A DNA stretch of 64,000 nt from Arcuatula senhousia (Eukaryota > Mollusca > Bivalvia > Mytilida > Mytilidae), in contig OZ020306.1 in NCBI GenBank assembly GCA_963971305.1, positions 56,828,686 through 56,892,685 of the forward strand, read 5' to 3'. Position numbers and translations under genes: made by a program. Under the pieces are notes generated by a model. It did no database searches and was not told the DNA's origin. It saw only the letters and a list, made by a program, of their open reading frames with translations. Below, piece after piece: positions 45,846-57,359 of the stretch (positions are counted from its first letter, which is position 1; each line of letters begins with the position of its first letter).

Positions 45846-46854
45846 TTTTGAACTTTAACCTGATAAAAGAGAGTACACCGTGTGCTACAAAAGAATGCCT
45901 TTCATAAAGAAAACAAGACAAAAGAAATATAAAAAAAAATATTGAAATATTAAAACAAATGATGTTAACGTGATTTTTGGTCAAAAACCCAGCTTTAGAT
46001 CTTTGATAATGCTTCTGATATCAATGATAAAAAATAACAGAAATACACTTGGCTACGGCTGACGCGTTAATCGTCCATTCAAGACTAATCAAATGCCCTC
46101 CTGCTGAAATGTTAAAAATGATACATGAATATGACCCCCAAAAAAGCTAGATTGGAATACATTTAATGACGTAGATCAAATTCTGCTCTTTAGAGATAAC
46201 TGATCCATTTTTATTCTTTTTTCAATGTTCATCTTCTATTCTAGCATTACAAGTGGTGATACTAGGAAATCCTCACCATGGATATTTTCAGCTTTCTTAA
46301 TTTTTTTAAAATCTTCAATCTCAAATAAATTAAATAGAATAAAACAGAAGATAATAGTAAGATCAAAACTAAACTGAAGAAAATTTGATAACATTTCATA
46401 TCCTTTTTTATATTGGCACTTATTCATCCAATGGTTTTAGTTACCATTTACATGCTTTTCTTGACGTATTTAGAATAGAAACACAGTTAACATCAACTAT
46501 TATTTCCATCAATGCTCTCCGCTCTGAGATATTTTTTCTTATAACCATGGTTTAATAGTCGGTTGTAGGGACTGCAGTGTCTGATATAAAATCCCCTGGA
46601 AGATCCAACAAGTTGTCAAATACAAACACCGTGTGCAGTTTGAGAGGATATGTAACTTTCAAGGTTAAAACAAATTAATAATTTGAAAACCAGCTATCTC
46701 TTTTATCATTAATTTGTGCACTGAGTTTTACAACTGGATCAAATTTCAAATTCGAGATGCAAATCCTAGATCTCGTCTTTGTTTAGGATGAAACTAATTT
46801 CCATTTTAGTTTAACAGAAAATTTCTTACAATGTAGTTTAATATAAACATTTAG

Positions 46855-46985
46855 TCAAAGAAGCAAATAGGCACCAATTGGGCATTCGAGTGTCGAAAGT
46901 CCGAAAGGGCAACGACAAAACCGGTAAACATGAACAAATACAACACGAAGAAACAAAAAACACAAAATAAACCGAACGTTTCAAG
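46855..46985 (-). repeat. Solo RT-element tail
   Basis: It contains GAAGCAAATAGGCACCAATT, GGGCATTCGAGTGTCGAAAG and CAACGACAAAACCGGTAAAC. Confidence 0.75.
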
Positions 46986-47209
46986 TTAACGTTCTACATG
47001 CATTGTTAAGCTAGATCTTGAACTGTTTTTTTTTTTAACATAATAAAAATTTCTTAGTTAGAGGTTCATCTTTAGACCTTGTAAAAAATGGCTGATAATT
47101 TACCTCTTTCGTGTCTTTTCGACGCCTATGTTTTACAGTAAAAGTATAAATTCAGGAACTATACATAAATCCTTCAATTTCAGAAAATATGTATTTTTTT
47201 TCTAAATGA

Positions 47210-47360
47210 AAGAAGCAGAGGTACCAATGGGGTATCCAAATATCAAAAGTCCGAAAGGGCAGAGACAAAACCAGTAAACACCAACAAAAACGGGGGATCC
47301 AAATATCAAAAGTCCGAAAGGGCAGAGACAAAACCAGTAAACACCAACAAGAACGGGACA
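47210..47360 (-). repeat. RT-element tail with 63-bp tandem duplication
   Basis: ATCCAAATATCAAAAGTCCG occurs at 47234 and again at 47297, and the 63-bp unit includes GGGCAGAGACAAAACCAGTA. Two near-identical units lie within one tail copy, indicating a recent local duplication. Confidence 0.85.
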
Positions 47361-47763
47361 AAATTTACATAGGAAATATATGTAATTCCTAATTGTGACC
47401 AGAAATTATACATAATTCCCTATTTTTAAAGACGTCTTATAACAAATATACTGGTTTTATTAAAGTTGATGAAATTGATGATTTCAACGGTTACAGTTGG
47501 CTTGTTACTTATTCTACAAATTTGCTGAAAATAAAACCTTGAAATTTGTCTTAAAATGTTTTAAAACAATCTTACAATCTTTATCCAGAATTTAATTATT
47601 TTCAATTTAGATAACAGCATATTGGTCTATCAGAAAGTGTGTCAAAGAATATATGTTTCAGGATCTTATTGTCTATTTACTATTACACTACTGAGAAATC
47701 TGTAACGAAAAAATTCCAACGTTTGACCCTTAAAGGTCAGCTTGTTTAACAGGCAGTAGGTAG

Positions 47764-48096
47764 GTGGCAGACCTGAAAATGCATCTAACTATATGCTATC
47801 CCTACCCGAAGATAGGAAGCCTAGGATTAACAGTACGTGAAAAATATGTTACGAAAAATTGTTATGGACGGCCTCCCGGCATTTCTATATCCCCGTTCCG
47901 CGTTGCAGCGGGGGACAATATAGTTGTGATAAGACACTTTTCTTCAAGTGGTCATCCGCGCATAAAATGTAGATTACAGTCAGCATTCAAAGCATGCATT
48001 GTGCTTCGCGCCACTAAGCGCGCGAATATCATACCAATACGGTTTATAGGGCATTTGTCTGTAAGCGAGAATGGACATTTACCATTATTTTGCTAG
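47764..48096 (+). other. Unrecognised 110-codon open frame
   Basis: This GC-richer stretch reads MADLKMHLTICYPYPKIGSL at the start and ends SVSENGHLPLFC. No family, signal peptide or membrane segment was recognised. Phrases such as CGGCCTCCCGGCATTTC and GCGCCACTAAGCGCGCG set it apart in base composition. It adjoins a degenerate satellite and may belong to that repeat rather than be a gene. Confidence 0.2.
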
Positions 48097-48199
48097 TAGT
48101 CACGCATGCGGAAAATGAAGGTCACATCCAGCAACAAAAGCATGCATATAGGTACGCCTAAAGTAACAATATAAAGAAATGGAGCAGTTGTTTGATACA

Positions 48200-48900
48200 T
48201 TAAAAAGTGACGTAAATCTGGAACAGATGTCATTTACTATCCAAGATATTACTACCTTCAGAATATCATTCTATTACTGATTCCAATTGCAAAGACATTC
48301 ATTCACCTTAATAACCAAAACTTGAACCTGAGCCATTCATGCAGAACATGGAAAATGTAGGTCAAGATGACTTTATTTTGGTACGGATGTCATGGATTTT
48401 GGTTACTATCCAATATTTTTACACTGACCCAACATCATTTCCTTACCACCAGCAGTTGCTGAGATATGGACATTTTACCAAAACTTTAACCTGAATCTTT
48501 CATGCAGAACATGTAGGTCAATGTAACATATTTTAGTACAGAAGCTGGTTACTATCCAAGATGTACCCACTGACCCAATATTGTCACTCTATCACTTGTA
48601 GGTTCTTAGATATTGACCTTAACAAAAACTTTAACCTGAGTCATTCGTGCAGAAAATTGAGTTCAAGGTCACCTTAATTTTGGTACGGATGCTGGTTACT
48701 ATCCAAGATGTAACATTTCCCTAATATCATCTCTCTATCGCTTGCAGTTAACCTAAACTTTAACCCAAGTCCTCCATGCGGAAAATATAGGTCAAGTTTT
48801 GTCTTGTTGCTGACTACCACCAAAGATGTACCCACTGACCAAATATCATCCATTTGTAATGTTTAGTTTTCAAGTTATTGACAAACCAAAAACCAATACG
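48200..48900. repeat. Degenerate satellite, units of about 150 bp
   Basis: The phrases GGTTACTATCCAAGATGT, CACTGACCCAATAT, ACTTTAACCTGA and TCATGCAGAACATG recur four to five times. The block ends with a short TACG run (about 48898-48913). Confidence 0.8.
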
Positions 48901-49112
48901 TACGTACGTACGACAGAACGAATCAGACGCGTTGGGCTCTATGATCATATTGGTTAATTACCAGTTAGTAAACGGGAATAGACTTTAACCACTCTCCTGC
49001 AAGTGGATGCCGACGGTAACACTCAAGGATCACATAAGCAACTCACTTTCACCTCGTGAGGAGGCAAGCTAAAAAGCAACAGCTTTTTTTCTCCAAAAGT
49101 TTTTTTTATTCT

Positions 49113-49585
49113 ATGAGTTTTGACCTAGCAAGGCTTATAACCCTTAAAGAAGTCATCTGATACTTCAACAAATGAACTGTTGTATAGCTGCTTGAGCTGG
49201 ACATTACAAAGAGCCATATAGCTTTTCATTTTTTGCAATAGTTTCATTCTATGAGCGACAGTCACGATTGTTTACCTATTATAACGCATAACTCCTGCAA
49301 GGGGTCATCTGATAATTTCAATCAATGCACTTTTGTATAGCTGCTTGAGCTAAACACTAGAGCTAAACACTAAAGCAAGCCATGTAGCTTTTCTCTATAT
49401 GCAAAGTGTTTATTATATTAGCGAAAGACACAAGTTTTGACCTATTACGGGATTTCACTCTTAATATGGGTCATCTGACAACCTCAGTCAATGCACTTTT
49501 GTTAAGCTGCTTGAGCTGACCACTAAAGCAAGCAACAGGTTGTCTTTATTTTGCAATAGCTTTCATTTAATAAGATGAAGAGGGG
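49113..49585. repeat. Degenerate tandem repeat, about 160 bp x 3
   Basis: GCTGCTTGAGCT occurs at about 49187, 49340 and 49506. Each is preceded by GTCATCTGA and AATG-ACTTTTGT and followed by a GTAGCTTTTC-like phrase. Confidence 0.8.
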
Positions 49586-49929
49586 GCTTTCTAAAGAACT
49601 TTACCACATAAAGAATTATTATGGCCTAATGGTACCTCTACACCTTTTAGACTTTATTTGAATGGCTTCAAGGGATACAAATCAGATAAACTTACGTACA
49701 GCCTCAAACATTTCTTTAACAATCTATCCCTTTTTAATTAACCTAAATCAAAAGGCCTGTCTTTTGTTATTGTGAAGACTATTGAAAACACAAAAATACA
49801 ATGCTGCTGGTTCCTTTCTGCTATGACATGTCCCTTTAGACTTTTAAGCCAGAACTGGCTAATTCCGTATAAAGTTTTATTGTACCGTCATATATGTTGA
49901 CACATCATCAATTCATCTGAAATATTACC

Positions 49930-50530
49930 TAAAAGCCAGGCCATAAAACCCTTATAAAGGATCATTTATTTATTTTCATAATCTATGGTTTTACTACATA
50001 TTAGCTATTAGAACCCTTCAAGGGTCAAATTTGTTGACAGGACAAAAATAAAGGAAAAAAAAAGCTATTATCAAACTTGGTATGAAAAATTAAAGTCAGG
50101 CAAAAAAAAAACCACCCGATAATAAGGCTCTTAATGCAGATTTATGAAAGGACATGTATTTATTATCATATTCTATTATCATACTAGCTATGATTAATGG
50201 TAGTCAGGCCACAAAACCCAAAAAGTGCGAAAGGCAAGAAACAACACCAGTAAATAAAAACAGAACAGGACGAAAAGACAGACAAGTAAGGTTCCTAAAG
50301 CAGAATTATGAAAGGATATACGTTCATTTTTTTTGGTCATAAAAGCTGTGAGAAATTAATGCTAGGCCATAAAATCCTGTTAATTAGGCTCTTAAGATAG
50401 AATTATGAAAGTACATGCATTTATTATCATATTCTTTGTATGGTCATACTAGCAATGAGACATGGAAGTCAGGTCACAAAACCTTGTTTATAAAGTTCTT
50501 AAAGCAGAATTATGAAATGACATGCAATTT
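49930..50530. repeat. Degenerate tandem repeat, about 105 bp units
   Basis: AGAATTATGAAA recurs at about 50302, 50400 and 50504 (earlier as CAGATTTATGAAAGG), with GCCAGGCCATAAAACC-like and ATTTATTATCATATTC phrases between. One RT-tail fragment (about 50205-50290) interrupts it. Confidence 0.7.
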
Positions 50531-50785
50531 CTTTTACTAAATAACAACAATCTGTATCTGCAAAATGTTTAATTATAAATTTGAACTAGTCAAGTTTTAC
50601 CATTAAGACTGACTGCCAAACAATAATTTGGAAGATATCTACAAAAAATTATAACTTTCAGTTTAAGCGGAAGAGAAAGTTGACTTGCATTTCTTACACC
50701 CGGAATCGTTAAAATTTTTTCGCACATGCGCGCTTGAATTTTACACGGTACAAAAATGTACTTGCATATGCGACAGCTTCATTAC

Positions 50786-52309
50786 GGTCTTTCCCTTCCA
50801 CAGAAGGAAAGACCTTACTGTATTTCTTATGATTATTATTTTTTTTTCTGCCGCAGATGTCAAAAAAGTGTCGCGACCTATCATTACGAAACTTAGTACT
50901 ATTAATTGACACTACCTGGGCTCGACTTGAGTCGGCCTGTGAAACCGATTTATTTTTAGTAACGGAGTTATCTGCCCGGAACCCAAAAACCTTGTCTGCA
51001 GATAAAGTCAGAAACCGTAACCGTTATAAAAAATCTGAAGCAGGGAAAATGTTGCTAAACTCCTGGTCATGATTTGTCACGCAAAAAATTGTTTTTCGAT
51101 CAACTTCCTGGTTACGCGTTTTTGACCCGAAAAGTGTCACGACTCGTCAATTTTTTTTTCTTCAAAACGGGTTGTCCTAGAGACTTGGGACCTTCACCAA
51201 TCATCCTAGATGACATATGTTACATCTAAAAATGTCAAGGTCAAAGGTCAAATCTCAAGGTCAGAGGTCATGGTACACCTTGTCTGCAGTATAGCTCAAA
51301 CACCATACAAAATTGAAGCAGACATGTAATGAGTAAAATACTCGTCTCATTCAGACCTTTATTTTGATGTAAAGGGTCGAACACTGTACAACAAACCGTT
51401 TTCGAGTTATGGCCCTTGACGCGTTTAGGCTTATTCGTTTTTGGCTTATAACTTTAAAACCATCAAAGAAAATATAGTAAACATATGGGTTTTTTGTGAC
51501 CGTCATTATGAGTCCTTCAATTTAAGACCAAAGTCGAATGGTTAAAGGCAGCCATTTTCAAAATGGCAGACACCGTAAACAGTTTTTAAGAAATAACACC
51601 TAAACCGTACAAAATTGAAGCGGACAATATATGGGAAAAATGTTTGCCATGTCAAGATCTACAAAAAATGTTTCAGGTGCGAAAGCGTAAAACTTGTCGT
51701 TTTTGAGTAATCGCCCTTGATTTGTATTTTTAAAATGATTTTTGTTTATAACCTTTTAACCATAAAAGATGGTGAATGAAACAAATGGTTCATTTGATAG
51801 AGAATTGAATTACCTACAATTTGAACCCAAACATTACATGATTCGGTTGAACGGTTTCAAAATGGCCGCCAAAACAAGTTTCGCGAAACACGTTTTTTGC
51901 CCTTAACTTGAAAACCATAACAGATAGTATAGTAAACATGTATACTTAAATGATTCAGAATGCAAACAGCTACAATTTGAGTCAGAGGTCAAAGGTCATG
52001 GGTCAATGTCATTTCCTAGCAACAAGGTAACCTTAATGAAAAGTCCATAGCAACCATTCATATTCTTTAAAAAAGACTACTTTATGAGTTAAGATGTAAG
52101 TTTTTGCAACAGGAAGTGACATTTAGTCCATAGTAACCGACATAAAAGTCCTTAGCAACCATACTTTTTCTGACTCTAGGCCCCTTGATCTTCATTCTTG
52201 AGCCTATATCACAATAATTGGCAACATCTTGTCATAAACAAAGTGACTCAAATGTCTTTAGTACTTGTTTAAAATAACATAACAAAAACATAAGACAGGG
52301 AAAGACCTC
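50786..52309. mobile_element. Possible 1.5-kb element, GGTCTTTCCCT ends
   Basis: The left end GGTCTTTCCCT forms a hairpin with the nearby GAAGGAAAGACC, and the right end AGGGAAAGACC is its inverse. The interior has repeated phrases ACAAAATTGAAGC-GACA, GGTCAAAGGTCA and CCATTTTCAAAATGG-type motifs, with no gene. Boundaries are tentative because no target duplication was found. Confidence 0.45.
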
Positions 52310-53179
52310 ATATTTGTTCTCTGAACAAATGACTTTTTAATTATTCTTAAATTTGTTTTTAAAACGTGCGTGATGACAACCCTATTTATGACCAGTGACA
52401 TTGCCATTCTTGGGTGGCCAGTATTAAGGGGTTTAAATTACTTGATAAATGAAGGGAAAGTTTAAAAAAAAGATGGTGGATGTAGTTTTGAAGGGTGGCC
52501 GGTATTGTGTGGAAAATTAGCATAGACTTTTAATAGATTTTCGCAGGGACTTTTTCTCTCGACTTTTGTCTTTTGACGTCTTTGTTTGACATTTTGATAA
52601 GCATGGTTAATAATACCACCTTATACTTCTTATCTATTAAAATTTAAACGAAAAACTCATTCTTCTGCATTCCACTTTAAAACTTTTTAGTACTAGTTTT
52701 ATCAAATAAATATTTTAATGGTTATAAATGGATGCCTTTTAGACCTCGTATTTTGTACTACTTAACACAAAAAAAAGTTTAAGCTGTTTCATTTTTTTTC
52801 AAAATTAATCATACTTTTGAAAGTAATCGGATAAAGGTCCATGTCTAGATTTCAGAATACTTTTTTAAGAGTCTTTACGACTTATTCCCTAAATTTATTA
52901 AAATCTTGTTGGATAATTTTTATGCAAAGTGATTATTACAAACTATTAGCCAGAGTTTTCTTTCTGATATCTCACAGTAAAACATTAAAACATTAAGTTT
53001 TTTTTTAAATGTTGTCGTCGTAACTTGCTGTTTAGATTTTGTCTACTGTGCGTACTATATACGAAATTCCACCTGATATTTTTTTGTGATCATTCCAAAT
53101 TTTGGTGTTTTTAAACAGTTATTAATTATGTTTTTATATCTCTAAGCATTTAAGTTTTTTTTGCGTTTTTATGTTTGTC

Positions 53180-53835
53180 GTGGTCAAAGAAGCAGAGGAT
53201 CCAATAGGGCATACGGATGTTAAAAGTGCGAAAGGCAAAAAACAACACCAGTAAACACAAAACAGAACAGGACGAAAAGACAGACAACATAATGCGCAGA
53301 AATACAAATAACTGGATTAAGAGCGCAAACTCGAGTTGTAACGAGATTGCACTCAGGTGCTCAGGAAGAGTAAGCAGCAGTCTCTACTTTCTATATCCCA
53401 CCCGACGCGCTACCAACCGTCAATTCAGTGTGTCATATACGGTTAGGAATCACAAAACAAAACGCTATGACAAAACAACATCTGCACTCATCTGAGAGAT
53501 TGAAATCCCATGTTTGTCTGTGAGCGCATGATGTCTTTCGTAATTTTTTCTTGTTTAACCCAGCAACTGAGGAACGACAAAACCCTGTGTAAGCATTTAT
53601 TAGTGTTCGAGGTGACGCTCTGTCAAATAATCCGATGTAATTCCCGCAAGCTCTGGAATAACGATTCAATTGTGATACGTATACTGCACCAACTGGAGCG
53701 GAAGGAATTTCACTACACAAGAAGGGAAAGTTGAAGTCCTTACATTTGTTAGAAGACTTTTTTGATAGTTTCCCTAAGCAGTTTATTTCGAGAGGTAGAT
53801 CATATAAACTTGAAGCAGCCTTAATAGTTGACAAT
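53180..53835 (-). pseudogene. Reverse transcriptase remnant with tail
   Basis: The minus frame reads DLPLEINCLGKLSKKSSNKC, DFNFPFLCSEIPSAP and VYVSQLNRYSRACGNYIGLF, then shifts. The tail follows to about 53180 with GAGTGCAATCTCGTTACAAC-type phrases. The YIDD box is lost (5' truncated). Confidence 0.75.
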
Positions 53836-54104
53836 ATAGTTCAAGGAATAAAATTTATTGAAAAAAAAATACGAATGAAGCAAAACCCTTCGGATAAACT
53901 ATGTTATTGATATATCATATATATGTACAATATATTATAAAAATGTTTCACTGTCTTTTTTTATTCTAATCAATGAAAAGGTAAAAAAAAATGTAAAACG
54001 ATGAAACAAGGCTTAGCATGATTAATAATATTGATCAACTAAAATTGGATCTGACAATTTGTTAAACTATTAACCAAATTTAATGGTTCTTGTTAACTTG
54101 TTAA

Positions 54105-54300
54105 CTTCTTAACCCAAACCCACCATTTCTTTTGAAATGCCTGTACCAAGTCAGGAACATGGCAACCTTCAATTTTTCCGGTATGTCTTCCTTGTTTTGT
54201 CTCGTCTTATGGACATTAGAGATTGATTCTCCAAGTTCGGTGATTTTGTGACTACCTTTATTGTACCTTTGTCTGTAGCCCAGAATTGTCTTGTCTTGAG
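54105..54300 (-). repeat. Dispersed TGGTGGGTTAAACC repeat, diverged
   Basis: CCCACCATTTCTTTTGAAAT and GCCTGTACCAAGTCAGGAAC on the plus strand are the inverse of the copy at 32755-33010. It lies about 190 bp downstream of gene C and could affect its 3' end. Confidence 0.6.
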
Positions 54301-54491
54301 CAAACATGTGGTAACAATTATGCAAAAAGATAAAATATTAACATATAGTAAAATGTGCCTATAAAATGTTTCTGCTGTACAATGTTTTTAATTACCTATG
54401 AACAATCGTCACCAACATGTCATAAAGCAGACTTCATCATAAAACGTAAATTGATTATTATATCGAAGAATTCTTCAATTCCGAACAACGA

Positions 54492-54754
54492 TTAACGTCT
54501 GCAAGCTTGACACAGATTGTGACCATCTAGACACTTCGTACTAAACACCCAATCAGCATTACTTGAAAAGATAACCGCCTGTCCAGATTTGAGCACATCG
54601 CATGTTTTAGTCCCTGAGTGATAGTTCATTCCAAGGCAATCGTCTGTCCGTCCGCATAGAACTGCACATTCTACTTTCTTTGCTTTTGTTGTTTGGAAAA
54701 TATCCATACTTCCATACGCCTGTTTTTGAATGCAATAGTATCCATCAAATGTAC
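54492..54754 (-). CDS. Gene C, last exon: PAN/Apple-like domain
   Basis: The last exon follows acceptor TTTTGTAG, starts in phase 1 (T-F-D-G-Y-Y-C) and ends CQACRR-TAA. It is one codon longer than genes A and B, which end CQACM. Eight cysteines keep the family spacing, and CGRTDDCLGMNYHSGTKTC is nearly identical to gene B. In the spliced protein it occupies residues 189-274. The intron upstream is 2104 bp and contains an inverted-repeat element (56295-56775). Reading on past the splice site into the intron also gives an open frame for about 55 codons, which is fortuitous. Confidence 0.87.
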
Positions 54755-55354
54755 CTACAAAATGAAAAAATATATAATTTTTCAATGACAATATTTGTGT
54801 AGTATTGACAAAAACAGCCTTATATTTGATGTTGTAGTTTAAAGTCATGATTTGCGACATGAACATAAAATACCCGCAAACACTGTCATGGATAAATATC
54901 TCATTATTTATCAAAGAAATCAAGCTATAACATGGATTAATTTGTGGTGGGCTTGAGATTAAGTTCCTGAGATTGTTTTGTGCTTAAAAAACAGCTATAA
55001 GGTATTTGGAATATTAACCTCAATAATAATATCCTTTAAACAATTTGAGTTGAACTGCTTTTAATACCAATGAAACGTTTACGGAGGTATTGTTCTAATT
55101 AACTAATATGATTAAGGCCCTGCCTTTTTAGCGAGCATCGAAAATCTTTATACCTTTTAAAAATAAATCCATGTGCTCGACCGGCTAAGTTTAACGTAAA
55201 GAGGGAACTTTTAAAAAAGGAATTAAATAGTAGCAAAGTCTGATCCCACCGAACCCAAATCATATGCACTTGAGAAAATTGTTGTTAAAATATCTGGGAG
55301 CAATAACTACTTATTAAAAATTCAATTATTTGTGCAAATGATAAATCCTGTAAC

Positions 55355-55408
55355 ATTCTGGGACGACATTAAGCTGGGACGACATTAAGCTGGGACGAAA
55401 TTATCCAA
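55355..55408. repeat. 19-bp tandem repeat
   Basis: CTGGGACGACATTAAG occurs twice in a row, followed by a partial CTGGGACGAAATTA. It lies in the intron of gene C. Confidence 0.9.
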
Positions 55409-56294
55409 TTTATTGATTACGTGACGTCATTTCCTTGTCAGAGTATTTCGCACTTCTTCAGCAAATCTACCAAAACAACATTCAGATTCTGTCAGGTTTT
55501 GTGAGATTTTCTGAGTATCAGTGTTTTATTTGAAGCATTGGTAACAAAAGGTACATTATGAAACCTGGCGGAAAAAAACGGTAACGTAAAAATATCATGC
55601 AGGATTGAGGAAAGTGAGTGAAACCCCACAGCCGGGTACAGGATGGGACTCTTCAGTTAAGAACCTTTTTATTTATTATTATGAGTAGGTTTTAATCAGT
55701 AAATTTATGTATTTCTTTATCTTATTTTATCTTACTTAGAATTTAACAAAGCTTGGTCAGTATCATGCATTTGGTATGACTAGTCAATGGGACGATCATG
55801 TTGCCAAAAGCTAGCTCGGTAATTTCCGGAAAATCGTTATTCAGCGGAAAAGACCGAATGGTATTTTAAAAAAAATCTGTGTGTAAAAATAAACAAAGAG
55901 GATAAATGAGGGTTTTATCACTGTTTTTGAATTTCAATTTTTATATTTTTGCATAACAGATTATGATGTATTTTTTATAAGCCCAGAGGGTTGATTGTTT
56001 TACTTGCTCCGTGCCTATTATTTTTTTCACTCCGTAAAAGTAAACCTGTTCCGGTTTTATCGTCAGTATATTTCTGGCACATCTCAAAACATGCACAATG
56101 CCGTAGGGTTCGCATCTGTGATGCTCGCTATTACTTTTGGTTTTAATTTGAATGTTGTTTACATTATTAATGCAAAGTTTCTTCTCTTCGATTTTTTTTT
56201 CCATATCCAGTGTAACCAAACTAACTTTGATTCTTTGTATATCATAATTTTATACATTGTATATCACATAAATTACGCATTAATATCAAATATA

Positions 56295-56775
56295 CTCACT
56301 CAAAAAAGTTACGCAACAATGCAAAATTTTCATATATATTTTAAATAAGCCTACCTTATTTGGTTTTTGCATTGCAAAGCCATTTTTTTTACTGATTTTA
56401 ATTAAATAAAACCCAAGAGAAGGAGAAATGATTAAAATTTATTTTTATGATTTTAGAAAAAAACTTAACATTACCTGTTTTTAAGAAATCAACAGTAGAA
56501 ATCAATTGTTTATTTTATGCGTCAACATCCCGTTTAAACAATCAACATTTTCCGTGGAAAAATATTGGTTATGTTACTCGCGTTCTATCAAAAACCATAA
56601 CAGCTAGAATTTAGCCCAAACATAAAAAATAAACTTCACTTGTTTTTCTTTTTCCTTGGTTTTATTTGATAAAATTTGATTGAAAAATGGCTTTGCAATA
56701 TCAATTTATAATAAGGTAGGTTTACTTAAAACATATAGGGAAATTTTCCACTGTTGCGTAACTTTTTTGAGAGAG
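56295..56775. mobile_element. MITE with long inverted ends, TA target
   Basis: The left end CTCACTCAAAAAAGTTACGC and the right end GCGTAACTTTTTTGAGAGAG are inverted. Similarity continues for about 65 bp to CCTACCTTATT and AATAAGGTAGG. TA flanks both sides. It sits in the last intron of gene C, about 85 bp from the FAMeT exon. The TA target fits Tc1/mariner-type mobilisation. Confidence 0.88.
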
Positions 56776-56858
56776 TATATATAAATGGTTGGTATAAAAT
56801 ACATATTAACATGTTTGGGTTTAAGAACACAATTATTCTATAGCTGCTTGTTATTTAC

Positions 56859-57347
56859 CAGAATGTTTGAATTTCCATAAGCCTTCGTTTCCAAAACCAG
56901 TCTTTATTCCTACACCGTGAATGTCCAGAATAGGTGAAAGTGTATTTTTCCATTGCGCTGTCTCTCCAGAGTATCCATTGTACACACTTAGAGTTCCATC
57001 CTCGGCCAGGCTTATAGTAAAATCACGGAACTCATCGCATTCAATCGGCACTGTTCCATAGCTGCCCCAGTAATTTCCACTGTCGCCACTCTTTCTAAAT
57101 TGAGCTGTCAGTCCAATAAATATTTCGTAGTATTCTGGAGACATGAGATCTTTCGCCACAGACAAAAGCACAAGTCGAACGTTACAATCGCCGCCGTAAG
57201 ATCTTGAGCTGATGTTAATACTTCTAGTGTTAACAGAGATGAATGGATAATTCGTTATACTTGTGTAATGTTTGTATCCTTCAAACGAGTAATGGTGGTT
57301 TACACCGTCATTTGGTGTCCATACAAAAATTTCTTGAAGCTTGTTTT
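56859..57347 (-). CDS. Gene C, FAMeT-like domain exon
   Basis: This is a 489-nt symmetric phase 1 exon with acceptor TTTTTTCTCAG and donor G|GTAAAT. It is open throughout. It starts ENKLQEIFVWTPNDG and contains HYTSITNYPFIS, YGGDCNVR, YYEIFIGLTAQFRKSG, CDEFRDFTIS, DGTLSVYNGYSGE and GFGNEGLWKFKHSG. In the spliced product it covers residues 26-187. The donor GTAAAT is a little weaker than those of genes A and B. By family the module is FAMeT-like (Methyltransf_FA). Its coupling to a signal peptide and a PAN domain points to an extracellular binding role rather than hormone methylation. Confidence 0.88.
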
Positions 57348-57359
57348 CTGAGAAAAAAT

